Assembly (NCBI GenBank): GCA_029204225.1
Contig: CM055095.1
Coordinates: 58,242,865-58,306,864, forward strand
Reading direction: 5' to 3'
Length of the DNA: 64,000 nucleotides
From: Diphasiastrum complanatum
Lineage: Eukaryota; Streptophyta; Lycopodiopsida; Lycopodiales; Lycopodiaceae
A program made the translations under genes and the position numbers. The notes below the pieces were generated by a model. It worked only from the letters and a program-made list of their open reading frames with translations, ran no database searches and was not told the DNA's origin. Shown here piece by piece: positions 61,051 through 64,000 of the stretch. Within the stretch, counting starts at the first letter, position 1. The number at the start of each line of letters is the position of its first letter.

Positions 61051-61087
61051 AAGATTTGCATTCCAGATTAACTGCTTTGTTGCCTAC

Positions 61088-61328
61088 CTGTATCCGTCTA
61101 ACTGGCGACCTTCAGGAGAAGATTCCTTCATTTTCAAATCTGCAGCCAAGTCCACTTGGTTTTTTGTATCCTCAGGCAAAAGTACTTCCCTCAATTCTCC
61201 ATCTTCGTCGAGGTCATCTTCACTGAGAGCATCATCCCTGTCTTTCTCTTTTAACTCTTTCAACTCCTCAGTAGCTTGTGGCTCAGAAATCAGTCCTTCT
61301 GTTTCTGGCAACAAAAACTGAGCTTTGT
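61088..61328 (-). CDS. Acidic internal exon, probably of the SR-cyclophilin gene
   Basis: A minus-strand exon of 241 nt with acceptor TTTTTTCAG and donor GTAGGC. It encodes about 80 residues, rich in Glu/Asp (E-E-L-K-E-L-K-E-K-D-R-D-D; S-E-D-D-L-D-E-D-G-E) and ending Q-L-D-G-Y. It ends with two bases (AG) of an Arg codon, and the next recognised exon at 56402 starts with the completing G, so the two are phase-compatible. Assignment to the same gene is inference; intervening exons are possible. No family domain is recognised in this exon itself. Confidence 0.6.
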
Positions 61329-62937
61329 CTGAAAAAACAAGAACAACTATCCTTGTAAGAATACGTACAAATAGGAAAGATGTGCTTGTGTACATATGAC
61401 TTCATGTGGGTACACCAGAAGGGTACCTATCTTAATAATCATGACATGAGTTATATATGAAGTGTAAATATCCATCTTTCCACACTAAGAATTCACAATT
61501 CAAAGCTTCACTAAGCCTATGAGTGTAGTACAGCTAGCATCAAACTCATCATAGGAAGATATCACAGCAAGGTAACAGTAAGCATTCATTTATTTTTAGA
61601 CCACAAAAAGCATGCAACATCCGCTGAAGATAATCATGCACATATGGAAAACGGTCATGCACCAACTAGCTGCTTAACAGATACAGAAAACAGCCATACC
61701 ATTTGTAAACATGATGAAATGGGAAATTAACACCAACAAGCATGCAAATGGAAAAACAAATTGTAGAACCATCAAATCCATGGGACATGAAAATCACACA
61801 TTTCAAACTTTCCACAAGAATCTATGAGAAACTATTCATGTTCTATTGTTGTGAAACTGAAACACCAATTTTGAATGAAATCAAGCTCACAATGTAGGTG
61901 CAGCAAATATCTCTTAAAAAAGCATCCTTCACACAAGCTCTAACATTTAGTATCAACACAAGATATGGAGCTCAAGGACTAATCAGTGGCAGAAAAGTAA
62001 ATAGAAAGTATAGCATCAGACGCTTTGAAGTATATCTGACGCTTTGAAGTATATCTCCATTTTCTTTCAGTGTCAACAGGGATTGACAGAGAGAAACAAA
62101 AAGATAACGACCTTACCCTTCAGACAAATAGGTTGAATATATCTACAAGCTTCAATATAAACTTTCACGTACATCTACATATATAAGGACATACAGAAAG
62201 TAACACAGCAGGGCATATTATCCAATTCGTTGTCTAGGTTCCTATTTAACAATCATATGCTTATAGTATCTTCTAGAGGCTTGCAGGCTGCCTTGTTGTC
62301 TGCGTCGGGGTGTAGCCCCAGTTTGGTAAGTTCCGTTAAGGTTTTCTGGAACAACATAAGCTGGACATCTGCTACCAATTCTATAGAAGATATTTTATTG
62401 TTTTAAGAATTTTGTAGGAGATGCTTAGCAGTGTTCCTTTAAAGGAGAACAAGCAAAGCAGTGATCTGTTGATAGTATGGCGTTCTAAATAGGATATAAG
62501 CATATGACAATCATTTATTGTCTACATTTGTTATCATGTAATTATGATTGATTCTCCGATTTTGTACTTAAAGGAGTTGATCATCCACATTTGTCCAATT
62601 TCTTGTCATCTCCCATCTTCTACAATCCATATTATAACTCACCACACTTTTCTTACCAGTTTGTTGCAAATCTGACGTATTACCCAGATTCTATTTTGTT
62701 CAAAAACCAAAAAAAAAAAATCGGTGGGCACCCCAAGGCGCAGCACGGCACCCGATTCCAAAGCCTGATACCTGTGTAAGGGAAGGAAAAGGGTGACGGT
62801 GGGGGGTATAGGCTCCACTCTCATCATTGAGGAGCTTGTTTGGCTTAGTCTCCTTGAGTTGATCTCTCAAGTTCTCAAGGCCATTTTGTAACCAAACTCT
62901 TGCCAATATTTCCTCCGAGCCTTCCTTAGTGCGCCAT
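61329..62937. other. Probable intron; no feature recognised
   Basis: Contains a 22-bp tandem duplication (GACGCTTTGAAGTATATCT twice, about 62019-62058). No primer-binding site or LTR end was found for the gypsy gag that begins near 62938. Confidence 0.4.
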
Positions 62938-64000
62938 GACCCCGTTATGCTCTCGGGTGAAGGACCGTCTTCACCACCTCCTCCTCTTGATCTTGATACC
63001 GCATAGCTTGTACAGGCCTTGAATTCTCTCCAAAACCAAATCCTGGAAAGGCAATCTAGGCATGCCACGGCGGAGAAGAAGAGTGGCGTTCTTCAACGCA
63101 CTTGCAGTCCGCCGTCATTTACCCCATGTTCAATCCAGAATTCTTTTCGGGTGAAAAGAAGGACCGGCATCCTGATGTTGTATTTTCGTGGCTCGATCGG
63201 AGGAATAATCATTTTTCCATGCACGACCCGCCTGATAGTACAAAGACCACGTCTGCCCTCATGTTTTTACGCAGAAGGGCGTATACATGGTGGCAGGAGC
63301 TGAAGGAAAGGGCTGGAACCCCTTCCACGTGGGATGCTTTCCAAGAAGCCTTTAAAACGGGTTTCTTGCAGGTCCTAGATGATTTTGAACATGAGGCGTT
63401 TCGCCAACGTGCAGATGGGTAGTAGGCCGTTAGATGCCTACATACAAGAGTTCCAGGAGATTTTGCCCCGATTCGCTTCTCGAATTGACCCTATTTTAAT
63501 GAAGTTACACTTTACCTTGGGGCTTCCAAAGGAATTTCAATGAAGTGCGGCGTAACCAACCACAGACAATCGAGGATGCCATTCGCTCGAAGATCTTCAA
63601 TGACGCCCACATTGGCTCCCGCAAAGAGCAAAGTTTGCCCAAGGTTGTACAAAAAGAAAAGAAGTTTTTCAAGTAGGGGCGCAAAGACAAGACGGACACC
63701 GGTTCCCAGGGGGGGAGCGCGTCAAGTTGGATCGCATGGATTATGACAAGGTGAGGACCGGCGGCTTGTGCTTCTCTTGCATGGAGAAGGGGCATCTGTC
63801 AAAAGATCGCCCGAAAAAGAAGTAAAAGAAATCTGACGGGCAACCTAAAACCTTTAAGGTGCCAGGCTTAGATAGCGTAGACATTATCTTAGGAAAGGAG
63901 TAGTTTTACTCCAAAAATGAGTCCTTAAGAAAGGAATATGTAACTCATAGTATAACCTTTTTGCATAATGGCTCATTTGTTGAACTAAAAGGCGATGTAA
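62938..64000 (+). pseudogene. Ty3/gypsy element G: gag and protease tail, runs off window
   Basis: Plus-strand frames: A-L-N-S-L-Q-N-Q-I-L-E-R-Q (about 63020), gag core (T-W-W-Q-E-L-K-E-R-A at 63290; T-W-D-A-F-Q-E-A-F; L-D-A-Y-I-Q-E-F-Q at 63433), zinc knuckle (C-F-S-C-M-E-K-G-H at 63768, last Cys replaced by Arg), then directly V-D-I-I-L-G-K-E (about 63880), which is the end of the protease. The protease active site is missing, so there is an internal deletion. The last words, Y-V-T-H-S-I-T-F-L-H-N-G-S, match Y-V-T-H-S-L-S-F-L-H-N-G-S of element B near 5080. Frameshifts are at about 63420 and 63540. The reverse transcriptase would lie beyond the window. Confidence 0.85.

Overview
This is a land-plant nuclear window, A+T-rich and repeat-rich. 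The clearly plant genes are an alpha-expansin, a CASP-like (CASPL5-type) first exon and the Arg/Ser-rich tail of an SR-cyclophilin of the CYP63/CYP95 type. They sit among Ty1/copia and Ty3/gypsy wreckage, very long GA/CT tracts, MITEs, a SINE and a TRIM. Long TE-filled introns and the unusual DNA-methyltransferase family lean towards a large-genome non-seed plant such as a fern, but that is inference; the species cannot be read from the sequence.

Layout. 1-5.8 kb: a decayed gypsy polymerase (minus) split by a complete 401-bp TRIM whose LTRs carry a tRNA-like unit, then a second gypsy element (minus) deleted for gag and the integrase core. 6.85-7.06 kb: first exon of a CASP-like gene (minus). 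8.4-8.8 kb: a MITE. 9.35 kb: a gypsy gag scrap. 10.2-12.0 kb: copia remnant (minus). 12.7-15.2 kb: an unrecognised short gene (plus), a 230-bp foldback and a Ulp1-like protease gene (minus). 15.2-18.6 kb: copia polyprotein (plus), 5' truncated, with many nonsense codons. 19.9-20.5 kb: two copies of a G-box-rich unit. 23.4-26.1 kb: a decayed multi-exon gene of a transposon-associated family (DUF7869-like, minus). 26.2-31.4 kb: many copies of a short palindrome, densest in a 480-bp foldback.

The most unusual content is a gene family in 29.1-34.8, 40.0-40.7 and 51.7-53.2 kb. It encodes a ParB-like domain followed by a beta-type N4-cytosine/N6-adenine DNA methyltransferase (motif IV-like D-I-P-Y, then F-S-G-S-G motif I), an architecture familiar from phages and bacteria. 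All copies here are broken. Copy 1 is interrupted by an LTR-less copia segment. Copies 2 and 3 are complementary halves of one gene separated by an 11.7-kb inversion, whose breakpoints can be placed almost to the base because a nearby repeat keeps the pre-inversion order.

35-49 kb: a hAT-like MITE with 8-bp target duplication, dispersed repeats R1/R2, GA/CT tracts of about 90-120 bp, a SINE with 10-bp target duplication, and tandem duplications. 49.1-50.2 kb: the expansin, the only gene that looks complete. 55.2-61.3 kb: SR-cyclophilin 3' exons (minus) with a 4.7-kb intron containing a GC-rich foldback and a 1.49-kb LTR-type element with 5-bp target duplication. 62.9-64 kb: gag of a gypsy element (plus) of the same family as the one at 3-5.8 kb, running off the window.

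Limits: everything was read by eye. Intron borders are inferred from GT/AG sites and phase, and family names rest on remembered motifs, not on searches.
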